Below are positions 17,394 through 25,896 of a stretch of 64,000 nucleotides of DNA, piece after piece. The notes below the pieces were generated by a model. The model searched no databases, was not told where the DNA came from, and saw nothing but the letters and a program-made list of their open reading frames with translations. This stretch comes from Treponemataceae bacterium (GTDB lineage Bacteria; Spirochaetota; Spirochaetia; Treponematales; Treponemataceae). The translations under genes and the position numbers were made by a program. The DNA lies in contig JAKSTU010000003.1 of the NCBI GenBank assembly GCA_024402435.1, positions 1 through 64,000 on the forward strand, given 5' to 3'. Every line of letters starts with the position of its first letter. Within the stretch, counting starts at the first letter, position 1.

Positions 17394-19600
17394 TGATTCA
17401 GAAACCTGAAGTCCGCCTGTTTCTGCAGGATGAGATGTTTTCAGTCAACAAAGAAGGAAACGAACCTTACAGCATAGAAAAAGAGTTCGCAAAATCTGCC
17501 AAAGGCAAAAGCAAGGCCAATATCTGGATAAGTCTGGTGCTTATTGCTCTTGTAATCGGTCTGACTGTGGGAATGACTCAGCTGATCAAGAATCAGAATG
17601 ACAAGATACAGGTAAGTCTTGATGTTTTTGAGGATTTGAACTTGAAAGGCCTTTTGGACAGGGTTTCCAAACTTCAGTCTGATCTGGATTCGGAAATCTC
17701 AAAGAAGGCAAAAATCGAACGTGATTGGAATGCGGCTCTGTCAAATGCGGAAAAGCAGAGAGACAGTGACTTGTACAGCATTTCCGTGATGAATCTTTCT
17801 GCGGAAGAAAAAAAGGCCAGGTCTGACAAAGTTCAGGCTGAGTTTGAAAATTCTCTTGTGGCACTTCAGAACCGTTTTTCCGTGGAATTGAGCGAATGTC
17901 AGGCCCGTATTGAAGAATTCAGTGACGAAATTGCTGAATATGACAGCAAAAATCTTGAACAGGCTCAGAAAATGCAAGCCGCCATCGACTCCCAGCGTCA
18001 GGTTTTTGAACTTGAAAAGAATGAAATCTCTGAACGCTATGAAAATGATATTGCACTTCTTGAAACTCAGATTGATGAAATCCAGAAATCAAGTCTGGAA
18101 GCTCAGAACCGCATTGCAGAAGAAATTTCAGGACAATATCAGGCTGAACTTGACCGCCGGGATCCGGTAATCAGAGACGGCCGCGGTAATGTAATTCTGC
18201 AGATGTCAAAAAATGATCAGACCGGTTTGACAAAGTTTGAAGAAAATCTTCTGTTTGAAAACGCGGAACAGACTGAATCCATGGAAAAACTTGAGGCGCT
18301 CTGGAAAGATGCTTCCAATTCCATGGAGCGCATGGAGTATGTTGCTTCTGTGGTGCTGGATGTGCCTCTTGAACACTCGGTTCCGGAATATGTATCAGCA
18401 ATGCGGGCAATGGGCCGGAGCGCAGCAAAAAGTCTTGCGGAAAACTCTGTTGCTCTGGTGAACGATCTGGACAATCAGATTGTGGGCTTGCACGGCGATA
18501 TTGACGGCTTGAATTCTGACATAGACGGACTTAATGCTGATATTGCGGGGCTTAATAAGGACATTGCAGGACTTCATAAGGATATTGACGGACTTAACGG
18601 AGTAATTTCAGATTACAAAGTTCAGGTAAAAGGCCTTAACGGTGAAATCTCTGATTATCAGAATCAGGTGGAAGGACTTAACAGAAATATTGACGGACTC
18701 AACAAAGACATTGAATCTTTGAACCGGAACATTTATGGACTCAACGGAAACATCAGGGATTATGAAAAACAGGTTGCAAGTCTGAATCAGGATATTGCTG
18801 ATCTTAATGAAGGTTTTGAAGCGGAAAGAACTGTTTTTGCAAACCGGCTTGAAGAAGCAAAAGACAAGCAGGAAGCTCTGGAAAAAGATTATGCGCTTTT
18901 GGAAGGATCTCTTTCTGACATGTCGGCAAAAAACAGCAGTCTTACTGCAGAACGCACTGCTCTTCAGAAAGAAATCGGTAATCTTAATTCAAAAAATGCG
19001 GATCTTGTCAGACAGTATGAATCTTTGCAGTCTGCGAATGCAAGTCTTGAACGGCAGAAATCAGCAATGGAAGATGACCGCTTCGGACTGATTGTTGAAC
19101 GGCGGAATCTTGAAAAAGCACGTGACAAACTTCAGTCTGAAGTAGATGCCGGCAAATCGGAAAATGCAAAACTTTCCGGCGAAAATGTCATGCTTTCAAA
19201 AGAAAATGCGGCTCTTTCGGGAATGAATGCAATTCTTTACCGGAGTCTTGCGGCGGTTCCGATTGCGGCAACTGACTGCGGTTTTGTTGTGGATGCTTCT
19301 GACAAAAACAGAATGCTGTGTTACATCGGGGCTGACAAAGCTGATTGTGTTTCTGAAGTTCTGTCTGTGTACACTGCTGACGGTCTTTTTGCCGGAAAAG
19401 TGCGCATGATTCAGGAGAACGGCCTGTGGTACGGTGTGCCTGCAGCCGGTGAAAAAACTTCTGAACTGAGCCCGGTGTCAGGCTGTGTTCTCCGTGCAGA
19501 CACGGCTCCTGAAATGGCAGCTGAGACAAATGAACCGGCTGAAAACGCTGCAACAGATGAGACAGTTGGTGCGGCTGGCGGAACTGAAACAACAGAATAG
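17372..19600 (+). CDS. Large coiled-coil membrane protein
   Basis: I cannot name a family for this 742-residue protein. A cytoplasmic N terminus of ~45 residues is followed by one transmembrane helix (WISLVLIALVIGLTVGM) and then almost 600 residues of predicted coiled coil, probably periplasmic. In the middle (DNA 18484-18816) a 7-residue unit of the type GLNxDID repeats about 15 times, with Leu and Ile at heptad core positions. A small globular C-terminal domain (DCGFVVDASDKNRMLCYIGA onward) precedes an Ala/Thr/Glu-rich end. ATG 17372 is chosen over 17360 because GGAG sits 6 nt upstream. It overlaps the cyclase gene by 22 bp, so expression is coupled. Confidence 0.82.
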   Translation: MDNDNKMMIQKPEVRLFLQDEMFSVNKEGNEPYSIEKEFAKSAKGKSKANIWISLVLIALVIGLTVGMTQLIKNQNDKIQVSLDVFEDLNLKGLLDRVSKLQSDLDSEISKKAKIERDWNAALSNAEKQRDSDLYSISVMNLSAEEKKARSDKVQAEFENSLVALQNRFSVELSECQARIEEFSDEIAEYDSKNLEQAQKMQAAIDSQRQVFELEKNEISERYENDIALLETQIDEIQKSSLEAQNRIAEEISGQYQAELDRRDPVIRDGRGNVILQMSKNDQTGLTKFEENLLFENAEQTESMEKLEALWKDASNSMERMEYVASVVLDVPLEHSVPEYVSAMRAMGRSAAKSLAENSVALVNDLDNQIVGLHGDIDGLNSDIDGLNADIAGLNKDIAGLHKDIDGLNGVISDYKVQVKGLNGEISDYQNQVEGLNRNIDGLNKDIESLNRNIYGLNGNIRDYEKQVASLNQDIADLNEGFEAERTVFANRLEEAKDKQEALEKDYALLEGSLSDMSAKNSSLTAERTALQKEIGNLNSKNADLVRQYESLQSANASLERQKSAMEDDRFGLIVERRNLEKARDKLQSEVDAGKSENAKLSGENVMLSKENAALSGMNAILYRSLAAVPIAATDCGFVVDASDKNRMLCYIGADKADCVSEVLSVYTADGLFAGKVRMIQENGLWYGVPAAGEKTSELSPVSGCVLRADTAPEMAAETNEPAENAATDETVGAAGGTETTE
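18484..18816 (+). repeat. 21-bp in-frame repeat encoding heptads
   Basis: Within the coiled-coil gene, imperfect 21-bp units encode seven-residue repeats such as DGLNSDI, AGLNKDI and EGLNRNI. The first five are nearly contiguous; later ones are spaced by SDYK/SDYQ or RDYEKQV segments of the same phase. Copy number could vary between strains. Confidence 0.75.
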
Positions 19601-19607
19601 GAATCAG

Positions 19608-20975
19608 ATGACAACTCCTTCCTCAGAAAAAACAGAACTTTTTGAGACAATGGCAGTTCCGCGTGCGGTGATGCAGCTTTGCATCCCTACGATTCTCGGA
19701 ACTCTGGTTATGGTGCTGTACAACCTGACGGACACTTATTTTGTCGGCATGATCAGGGATCCGGTGCAGAACGCGGCTGTAACTTTGGCCGGCCCGCTTA
19801 CAATGGCTTTCAATGCAATAAACAACCTCTTCGGGGTGGGTACAAGCAGCATGATGGGCCGCGCTTTGGGCCGCAAAGACTATGACACTGTTGCAAAAAG
19901 CAGTGCATTCGGTTTTTACGGCGCATTGTTCTTTTCTCTGGTGTTTGCGGCCGGATACACGCTTTTTTCTCCGTCCGTACTCAATCTTCTGGGAGCAGAT
20001 TCCGTAACAGTGGCTCCTACCCGGGATTATCTTTTCTGGACATGTACTTGCGGTGCGGTTCCTGCAATCATGAATGTAACAATTTCTCACTTTGTCCGTT
20101 CTGAAGGCGGGGCTCTCATTGCAAGTGTCGGTGCAATGAGCGGATGCTTTGTGAACATGGTCCTTGATCCTTTGTTCATCCTTCCGAATTTTCTGAACAT
20201 GGGAGCTTCCGGCGCGGGTCTTGCAACTTTCATAGGATCCTGCTGTTCTTGTCTTGTTTTTGCAGTTTTTCTTTTTGTAAAACGCGGAAAAACCTTTGTC
20301 TGCGTAAATCCGAAAAAATTCACATTACAGAAAGAGATTGTCATCGGTATTTTCGCCGTGGGAATTCCTGCCTGCATACAGAATCTGCTTAATGTAACGG
20401 GCATGACGATCCAGAACAACATTGCATCCGGTTACGGCAGCGATATTGTTGCAAGCATGGGCATAGCGGGAAAAGTCACATCAATTTCCTTTTATGTGGC
20501 AATGGCTTTCGGGCAGGGTGTAATGCCGCTGATTGCTTATAATTTCGGGGCGAAAAACACGGCCAGAATGAAGGGAGTGCTGGCTTTTACCATAAAACTG
20601 GACGTGGTTTTTCTTGCGGTGACCACGTTTGTCTTTGAAGCTTTTGCTCCGCAGCTGGTGCGGCTGTTCCTCAACAACGATGTTATCGTGAACTACGGCA
20701 AAGTGTTCCTGCGTGCGATGGCTACGGCAATTCCTTTTTTATGCATGGATTTTCTTGCAGTCGGTATTTTTCAGTCCTGCGGTTTCGGAAAATATGCACT
20801 GTTTTTTGCTTTTTTGCGGAAGATCATTCTCGAAATCCCTGCAATAATCCTGTTGGACAAACTGTTCCCGATTTATGGAATTGCATTTGCGCAGACTGTG
20901 GCAGAAGTTGGAATGTGTATTGCAGCGGTGTTCATGATCCGGAAAGTTTTTGCAAAGATCCGCAGTGCGGAATAA
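19608..20975 (+). CDS. MATE family efflux transporter
   Basis: This is a 455-residue inner-membrane exporter with twelve hydrophobic helices. Family motifs include LCIPTILGTLVMVLYNLTDT in the first half, GASGAGLATFIG, and VGIPACIQNLLNVTGMTIQN followed by GQGVMPLIAYNFGAKN in the second half. This pattern is closer to the DinF/NorM-like bacterial branch than to the exporter at 10111. The ATG follows the coiled-coil gene by 7 bp and is preceded by AGGA, so it is third in the cyclase operon. A long in-frame extension upstream is a shadow of the coiled-coil gene and is rejected. A strong bidirectional terminator follows. Confidence 0.92.
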   Translation: MTTPSSEKTELFETMAVPRAVMQLCIPTILGTLVMVLYNLTDTYFVGMIRDPVQNAAVTLAGPLTMAFNAINNLFGVGTSSMMGRALGRKDYDTVAKSSAFGFYGALFFSLVFAAGYTLFSPSVLNLLGADSVTVAPTRDYLFWTCTCGAVPAIMNVTISHFVRSEGGALIASVGAMSGCFVNMVLDPLFILPNFLNMGASGAGLATFIGSCCSCLVFAVFLFVKRGKTFVCVNPKKFTLQKEIVIGIFAVGIPACIQNLLNVTGMTIQNNIASGYGSDIVASMGIAGKVTSISFYVAMAFGQGVMPLIAYNFGAKNTARMKGVLAFTIKLDVVFLAVTTFVFEAFAPQLVRLFLNNDVIVNYGKVFLRAMATAIPFLCMDFLAVGIFQSCGFGKYALFFAFLRKIILEIPAIILLDKLFPIYGIAFAQTVAEVGMCIAAVFMIRKVFAKIRSAE

Positions 20976-20981
20976 AAAAAT

Positions 20982-21035
20982 AGCGGACAGTTTGAAGCAA
21001 TGTTGGAAGTTGCTTAAAACTGTCCGCTTGTTTTA
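20982..21035. terminator. Bidirectional terminator between MATE gene and purA
   Basis: The stem AGCGGACAGTTT-AAGCAA / TTGCTT-AAACTGTCCGCT is followed by TTGTTTT on the plus strand and has an A-run before it, which serves the convergent purA transcript. Confidence 0.88.
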
Positions 21036-21069
21036 AGGAAAATCAAAGGCTTTTGTGCCTTGACTTGTC

Positions 21070-22341
21070 TTATTTTTCAAAATACTCGTTTCTGTCAGCA
21101 CCGACTGAAACATAAGTGATTTTGCAGTTTGTCTTTTCTTCAATCAGATTAACGTAATCCTGTGCTGCTTTTGGCAGGTCTGCAAAGCTGCGGCACTTGG
21201 AAATATCGCAGTTCCAGCCGGGCACTTTTTCGTACACGGGAGTTGCACTTGCCAAATCATCTCCGGTGGGGAAGTAGTCAACAACTTTGTCACCGACTTT
21301 GTATGCAACACAAACAGGAATTTCCTTCATGTAAGAAAGAACATCCAGTTTTGTCAGAGCAATTTCTGTGGCACCCTGAATCATTACGCCGTAACGTGAT
21401 GCAACAACGTCAAATCCACCTACGCGGCGGGGACGGCCTGTAGCTGCTCCGTATTCACCGCCGGCTTTGCGAAGTTCTTCTGCTTCGTCACCGAACATTT
21501 CGCAGGTAAAAGGTCCTTCACCTACACAGGAAGAATATGCTTTCATGATACCCACAACTGAATCCAGTTTCTGTCCGGGAATTCCGGCTCCGATGGGTGC
21601 GTATGCAGAAATTGTTGAAGAAGATGAAGTATAAGGATAAATTCCGAAGTCAATGTCGCGGAGTGCACCCAGCTGTGCTTCAAACATTACGGATTTGCCG
21701 TTTTTGATTGAATTGGTAAGGAACTGAGTTGTGTCCTGCACGTAATCAAGGAAAGGAACACCGTATGTCTCAAGCCAGTTGTACATGTCTTCAAGTTCGC
21801 TTGCTTCACTTCCGTAAACTTTTGTGATTGTAAGGTTTTTCCATTCAAGAAGGTCTGCAAGTTTTGATTTTACAGTTTTCATGTTGCGAAGATCGCCCAT
21901 GCGGAGTGTCTTCTTGAGGTATTTGTCTGAATAAACGGGAGCAATTCCGCGCTGTGTGGAGCCGTATTTCTTGTCTGCCAAACGCTGCTCTTCAAGAATG
22001 TCCAGGCGCTTGTGATAAGGCATACAGATTGTTGCACGGTCACTGATAACAAGATTTTTCGGTGTAATTTCAACACCTTTTTCTTTGAGTGCGGCAATTT
22101 CTTTTGTAAGGTGTTCCAGGTCAATAACCATACCGCCACCCATTACGTTGACTGTTTCGGGTCTGAAAATTCCGGAGGGAATCAGGTTCAGGATAAAACT
22201 GCCACGCTCGTTGATAACGGTGTGTCCTGCGTTGTTTCCGCCCTGATAGCGGCATACGATGTCATATTTTGCACTCAGCAAATCCACCATGCGACCTTTG
22301 CCTTCGTCGCCCCAGTTAATTCCCACGATTGCGGTAACCAT
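21070..22341 (-). CDS. purA: Adenylosuccinate synthetase
   Basis: PurA joins IMP and aspartate using GTP to give adenylosuccinate in AMP synthesis. The 423-residue protein begins MVTAIVGINWGDEGKGRMVD, the family P-loop with catalytic Asp. It also has NNAGHTV (catalytic His), an RATICMPYHK-type segment, TQRGIAPVYSDK, SSCVGEGPF and TGRPRRVGG (GTP-binding signatures). The length is normal for bacteria. GGAG lies 7 nt before ATG. It is a single gene ending at the shared terminator. Confidence 0.97.
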   Translation of the reverse strand: MVTAIVGINWGDEGKGRMVDLLSAKYDIVCRYQGGNNAGHTVINERGSFILNLIPSGIFRPETVNVMGGGMVIDLEHLTKEIAALKEKGVEITPKNLVISDRATICMPYHKRLDILEEQRLADKKYGSTQRGIAPVYSDKYLKKTLRMGDLRNMKTVKSKLADLLEWKNLTITKVYGSEASELEDMYNWLETYGVPFLDYVQDTTQFLTNSIKNGKSVMFEAQLGALRDIDFGIYPYTSSSSTISAYAPIGAGIPGQKLDSVVGIMKAYSSCVGEGPFTCEMFGDEAEELRKAGGEYGAATGRPRRVGGFDVVASRYGVMIQGATEIALTKLDVLSYMKEIPVCVAYKVGDKVVDYFPTGDDLASATPVYEKVPGWNCDISKCRSFADLPKAAQDYVNLIEEKTNCKITYVSVGADRNEYFEK

Positions 22342-22475
22342 TACTGCTCCTATTTACACCGCATGCGCGGCATGTCATGAATGATCATATGCAAACAGGC
22401 TTTGTCCGTTTGCGTTCATATTTTACCGATTTAATGCTTTTATGGCAAATGCTGACCTTGCTTTTTGCATGTTTT

Positions 22476-23288
22476 TCAAGTGTGCAGCAGCATTTTGTCG
22501 CTGGCAAATTCACCTGATTTCAATGCCTTGAATTTGTCAATGAGCGAATCCATCGTAAGCTTGCTTTTCTCTTCTGCACCCGCATCGTAAATGATGTTTC
22601 CGTTGTCCATCATGAGCAGACGGTTTCCATAATCCAGCGCGTGCTGCATATTGTGGGTAACCATCATTACCGTAAGATTGAATTCTTTGGCAAAACGGCG
22701 TGTCAGTTCCATAATGATTGCGGCATTTGTCGGGTCAAGAGCCGCAGTGTGTTCGTCCAGCATCAGAAGTTCCGGTTTTGAAAGGACAGCCATCAGAAGA
22801 GTCAGTGCCTGACGCTGACCGCCGGAAAAAAGTTCAACGTTGTCTTTGAGGCGGTTTTCAAGGCCCATGTCCAGAATTTTCAGCTGATCACGGAAAAAAT
22901 CCCGCATTTTGTTGTTCAAACTGATTCTCAGGTGCTTTGAGCCTTTTTTGTAGCAGATCATCATGTTGTCTTCAAGACTCATTTTGCCGGCTGTTCCCAA
23001 AAGGGGATTCTGAAAAATACGTCCGATGTGGCATGCACGTTTGTATTCACTTGTATTGGTTTCGTCCTCATAAGCCTTTTTTTCTTTGTCCCAGAACAGG
23101 ATTTTTCCCTTGGAAGGTTTCAGCGTTCCTGCAATCACATTGTACAAAGTTGATTTTCCGGCACCGTTGGATCCGATGATTGTGATAAAATCGCCTTCGT
23201 TGATCGTAAGGTTTATGTTCTTGAGCGCTTCGTTTTCGTCAGGCGTGTGAGGATTGAATGTAATTCCTACGTTTTCCAGTTTGATCAT
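22476..23288 (-). CDS. ABC transporter ATP-binding protein (TrpZ-like)
   Basis: This is the cytoplasmic ATPase of an ABC importer. The 270-residue protein has Walker A GSNGAGKST, the signature motif LFSGGQRQAL, Walker B ELLMLDEHTAALD and the switch His in MMVTHNM. Its gene overlaps the permease gene upstream by 4 bp (ATGA). Together with the ABC_sub_bind-type binding protein this forms the three-gene arrangement described for tryptophan/tyrosine uptake (TrpXYZ), so an aromatic amino acid is the likely substrate by context. Confidence 0.9.
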   Translation of the reverse strand: MIKLENVGITFNPHTPDENEALKNINLTINEGDFITIIGSNGAGKSTLYNVIAGTLKPSKGKILFWDKEKKAYEDETNTSEYKRACHIGRIFQNPLLGTAGKMSLEDNMMICYKKGSKHLRISLNNKMRDFFRDQLKILDMGLENRLKDNVELFSGGQRQALTLLMAVLSKPELLMLDEHTAALDPTNAAIIMELTRRFAKEFNLTVMMVTHNMQHALDYGNRLLMMDNGNIIYDAGAEEKSKLTMDSLIDKFKALKSGEFASDKMLLHT

Positions 23289-24217
23289 TTTGTACCTTCT
23301 TTCTGAGCTGATTTTTTGCCGCCCAAGTGTTCACGGAAAAACTGCTGCAGGTTGGTTTTTGAAATAAGCAGACAGATGATGATCAGAAGACCGGTAATAA
23401 GACGCAGGTCATTGCTTGACATGCCGATTCTGTAACCGTAGCGGCGGGCCCAGAACATCAGTGCCCTGTAAAGAACAGAACCGATGATTACGCGGATAAT
23501 CTGCAGACTGATTTTGTTTGATTTGATCAGGAATTCTCCCAGCATCAGGGACGCAAGACAGGCAACAACAACACCTGTTCCGCTTCCCACATCCGCAAAG
23601 TTCTGGTACATGGCGAAGAAAGCTCCGGCAGTTGCTGCCATTCCGTTGCTGAGACAAATGCCTACACCGCGCAGAAACTGAGGATTTACACCCTGGCTGA
23701 TGATCATCTGCTCATTGCAGCCGAGGGCTCCCATTGTAAGTCCGAAATCAGTATGAAAAAACAGGTTGAGCACAAAAAGCAGTACGGCAATGATTACTAC
23801 CAATAGAATTGCAAGAGAAGCTTCTGAAGAAAAACCTGCTGCTTCTGCTGCGGCTGTAAGCTGTGAAAAAATCGTTTTTGTTCCGCGCAGAGAAATGTTT
23901 GCATGGTTTCCCATAATTCGCAGATTGACTGAATAAAGCATTGTCATCACAAGAATACCGGCAAGAAGATCCGGAACTTTCAGCTTGGTATGAATCAGTG
24001 TCGTAACCAGACCGGCGAGCATGCCGCAGAGAAAAACCAGCAGCAGTGCCAGTGCCGGCGGAACGCCTCCCGTAAGACAGGCCGCAAGCACACATGCTCC
24101 CATGGGGAAAGAACCGTCAACAGTCATGTCACAGAAATTAAGCACACGGAACGTCATGAACGTGCCTAAAACCACAATACCGTAAATCAAACCTTCAATA
24201 ACAATGCCGGAAATCAT
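23285..24217 (-). CDS. ABC transporter permease (TrpY-like)
   Basis: This is a 310-residue inner-membrane permease with about nine hydrophobic helices. It belongs to the branched-chain/ribose-type permease superfamily, shown by FRVLNFCDMTVDGSFPMGAC near the N terminus and LSNGMAATAGAFFAMYQNFA plus VVVACLASLMLGE in the second half. These are shared with permeases that pair with ABC_sub_bind proteins. AAGG precedes the ATG by 8 nt. It is separated from the binding-protein gene by two hairpins that may lower its expression, and it overlaps the ATPase gene by 4 bp. Confidence 0.9.
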   Translation of the reverse strand: MISGIVIEGLIYGIVVLGTFMTFRVLNFCDMTVDGSFPMGACVLAACLTGGVPPALALLLVFLCGMLAGLVTTLIHTKLKVPDLLAGILVMTMLYSVNLRIMGNHANISLRGTKTIFSQLTAAAEAAGFSSEASLAILLVVIIAVLLFVLNLFFHTDFGLTMGALGCNEQMIISQGVNPQFLRGVGICLSNGMAATAGAFFAMYQNFADVGSGTGVVVACLASLMLGEFLIKSNKISLQIIRVIIGSVLYRALMFWARRYGYRIGMSSNDLRLITGLLIIICLLISKTNLQQFFREHLGGKKSAQKEGTK

Positions 24218-24333
24218 AAAAAAACCTTGTATCTATGCATAATAACACAAATTCCCTTTGTTGGCAAATCTGGCGGAAAAAGTGCGGAACAGAAAGCAGG
24301 GCAGAAATACAACCGGGGAAAGAGTGAAGGGAC

Positions 24334-24376
24334 AAAAAAACGGCTGCGGTAACGAAGTTCATCATCACCACAGCCG
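24334..24376 (-). terminator. Terminator-like hairpin within ABC operon
   Basis: On the minus strand CGGCTGTGGT pairs with ACCGCAGCCG (one G-U pair), followed by TTTTTTT. It lies between the binding-protein gene and the permease gene, so it probably terminates part of the transcription and lets the binding protein be made in excess. Confidence 0.75.
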
Positions 24377-24401
24377 CCACAAATAAGGAGGATATAACAA
24401 G

Positions 24402-24431
24402 AAGTTCCGAAGCATGTAGGGACTCCGGAAC
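24402..24431 (-). terminator. Hairpin directly after binding-protein gene
   Basis: GTTCCGGAG pairs with CTTCGGAAC (nine pairs, one G-U) around a 10-nt loop, followed by TTCTTGTTAT on the minus strand. It is either a weak terminator or a 3'-end stabiliser of the binding-protein mRNA. Confidence 0.55.
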
Positions 24432-24449
24432 AAAGCTTTTTCAGAAAAC

Positions 24450-25457
24450 TTATTTCTGTGTCAGAGTACCGTTTTCAAAAATCATGTTTGCCTGAGCAAG
24501 CAGATCAGCAGGAACTGTAATTCCGCAGTTCTTTGCTGCGTCAAGGTCAATCAGCAGGTCATTGTCAGAAGGATCTGTCATGAAGCGTACAGGCATGTCA
24601 GCAGGTTTCTTTCCGTTCAGGATCTCAAGAACCATTTCACCTGTTGCGCGTCCTGCTTTGTAGTAGTTGAATCCGCTTGCAATTACGCATCCGCCGGCCA
24701 TTGCACCTGTTACGTCAGCACTGAATACGGGTTTCTTTGCTTTTGCAAAAACGTCAACCAGAGCAGAAAGAGCACTGAAAACTGTGTTGTCTGTTGAAAG
24801 GTAGATTCCGTCAACGCGGTCAACGATTGATTCAGCAGCCTGTTTTACTTCTGATGAGTTTGTGATTGCCTGTGTCACCAGATTGATTCCGATTTTTTTG
24901 CATCCTGATTCAACCAGTGCAAGTGCACTTGCTGAGTTTGCTTCACCGTTGCAGTAAATGTAACCCAGTGTCTTGATGTTTGCGATTGATGCAAAAAGAG
25001 CAACGTGCTCTTCTGTGGGAATTGCATCGCTCATACCTGTTACGTTTCCAAGTCCGCGGTCAACTGTTTCAACAAGTCCTGCGCCTACAGGGTCTGTAAC
25101 TGTTCCGAATACAATCGGTGTTGATTTCATTGTGTTTGCAAGAGCAAGTGCAATAGGAGTTGCAATACCGACTGCAACGTCTACTTTTTCGTCCTGATAT
25201 TTCAGAGCAATCTGTGTTGCTGTGTTTACGTCACCGTTTGCATTCTGAAGGTCGTAAGTTGCTTTTACGCCGTTTTCGTTCAGAACATCAATGATTCCCT
25301 GCTCAACAGAGTCCAGCGCAACATGCTGAACAATTTTTGCGATACCGATTTTTACGGTGTCATCTTTTGCTGTTTCTTTTTTTCCGCCTGCAAAAACCAT
25401 TGCAGAACCCAGTGTAATTACGGCGCAGATTGCAGCCAGTGTTTTATTGAGTTTCAT
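24450..25457 (-). CDS. ABC transporter substrate-binding protein (TrpX-like)
   Basis: The 335-residue exported protein belongs to the ABC_sub_bind family (PF04392), judged from VKIGIAKIVQHVALDSVEQG, the VAVGIATPIALALANTMKST segment, PIVFGTVTDPVGAGLV and GMSDAIPTEEHV. It binds the substrate, possibly tryptophan or tyrosine, outside the inner membrane. The signal peptide ends AMVFAGGKKE. The lipobox Cys expected before GGKK is absent, so it should be a soluble periplasmic protein rather than a lipoprotein. CAGGAG lies 9 nt before the ATG. An operator-like palindrome lies in the promoter. Confidence 0.9.
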   Translation of the reverse strand: MKLNKTLAAICAVITLGSAMVFAGGKKETAKDDTVKIGIAKIVQHVALDSVEQGIIDVLNENGVKATYDLQNANGDVNTATQIALKYQDEKVDVAVGIATPIALALANTMKSTPIVFGTVTDPVGAGLVETVDRGLGNVTGMSDAIPTEEHVALFASIANIKTLGYIYCNGEANSASALALVESGCKKIGINLVTQAITNSSEVKQAAESIVDRVDGIYLSTDNTVFSALSALVDVFAKAKKPVFSADVTGAMAGGCVIASGFNYYKAGRATGEMVLEILNGKKPADMPVRFMTDPSDNDLLIDLDAAKNCGITVPADLLAQANMIFENGTLTQK

Positions 25458-25529
25458 TTTTCTTTTACTCCTGAAAAAAATCGCTTTGTAGTGCAGCTGA
25501 TGCCGAGCTCCTGTATCGGCTGCAAGTGT

Positions 25530-25559
25530 ATGTTACTGTAAATAGTAACGCTCTGTCAA
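25530..25559 (-). promoter_or_regulatory. Promoter/operator of the TrpXYZ-like operon
   Basis: On the minus strand TTGACA (25559-25554) and TAACAT (25535-25530) are 18 bp apart. Between them GTTACT-6-AGTAAC (25532-25549) is a perfect inverted repeat overlapping the -10, a typical repressor position. The regulator is unknown; a TrpR-like or other aromatic amino acid regulator is a guess from context. Confidence 0.6.
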
Positions 25560-25565
25560 GTAGAA

Positions 25566-25801
25566 ACATCGAAAAAAACGGGAATATCCCCACACGGAAA
25601 GAATCTGAAAAAAACTATAAAAAAACTACCAGTCAGGCAGCAACTGCCAAAACCGCTGGATATCGTCGCTACACGCGCAAGGCGTCATGGAAACTATCAT
25701 TCCGCCTTGCGAGTGTTTTTGTCAGTCGCTGCCTTCCTTCCCGAATTTTTATAAACACTGTCATTTTCTGTCCGCAAAGGGATATTCCCGAAAAAAAAAC
25801 T
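25566..25801. repeat. ~230-bp imperfect palindrome between divergent promoters
   Basis: Nested matching arms surround a centre near 25693: CGGGAATATCCC (25579-25590) against GGGATATTCCCG (25779-25790), a GGCAGC-ACTG block (near 25637) against CAGT-GCTGCC (near 25723), and CGCAAGGCG against CGCCTTGCG as the inner stem. The outer and middle segments also align loosely (CGGA-AGAA, TATAAAAA). About 18 bp extra lie in the left arm. The inner stem is followed by AGTGTTTTT, a terminator-like end. No gene is supported here. The upstream in-frame extension of galE through this element is rejected. Confidence 0.7.
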
Positions 25802-25809
25802 GCCGTTGT

Positions 25810-25837
25810 TTGCATGAAGTCCCAGATGTGCTAGAAT
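25810..25837 (+). promoter_or_regulatory. galE promoter
   Basis: TTGCAT (25810-25815), a 16-bp spacer and TAGAAT (25832-25837) precede galE. The transcript would have a leader of roughly 50 nt with a GGAGG ribosome binding site. Confidence 0.55.
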
Positions 25838-25896
25838 ATGGATTTATAAGGAAGAAAACGCAAAGAATAAAATCAGAATTTGCGGTGGAGGTCATA

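Noticed and set aside
18484-18816. CRISPR-like or noncoding repeat array
   Set aside because: The 21-bp units stay in frame and encode heptads within a continuous ORF; no spacers are present.
20087-20422. Minus-strand ORF opposite the second MATE gene
   Set aside because: It is a shadow frame of a clear transporter gene, with no start signal.
25566-25801. Integron attC site or insertion sequence
   Set aside because: No attC core (RYYYAAC/GTTRRRY) pair, integrase, transposase or clear target duplication is visible.
25687-25896. N-terminal extension of galE
   Set aside because: It runs through the palindrome and the promoter, whereas ATG 25897 has GGAGG and the correct family N terminus.
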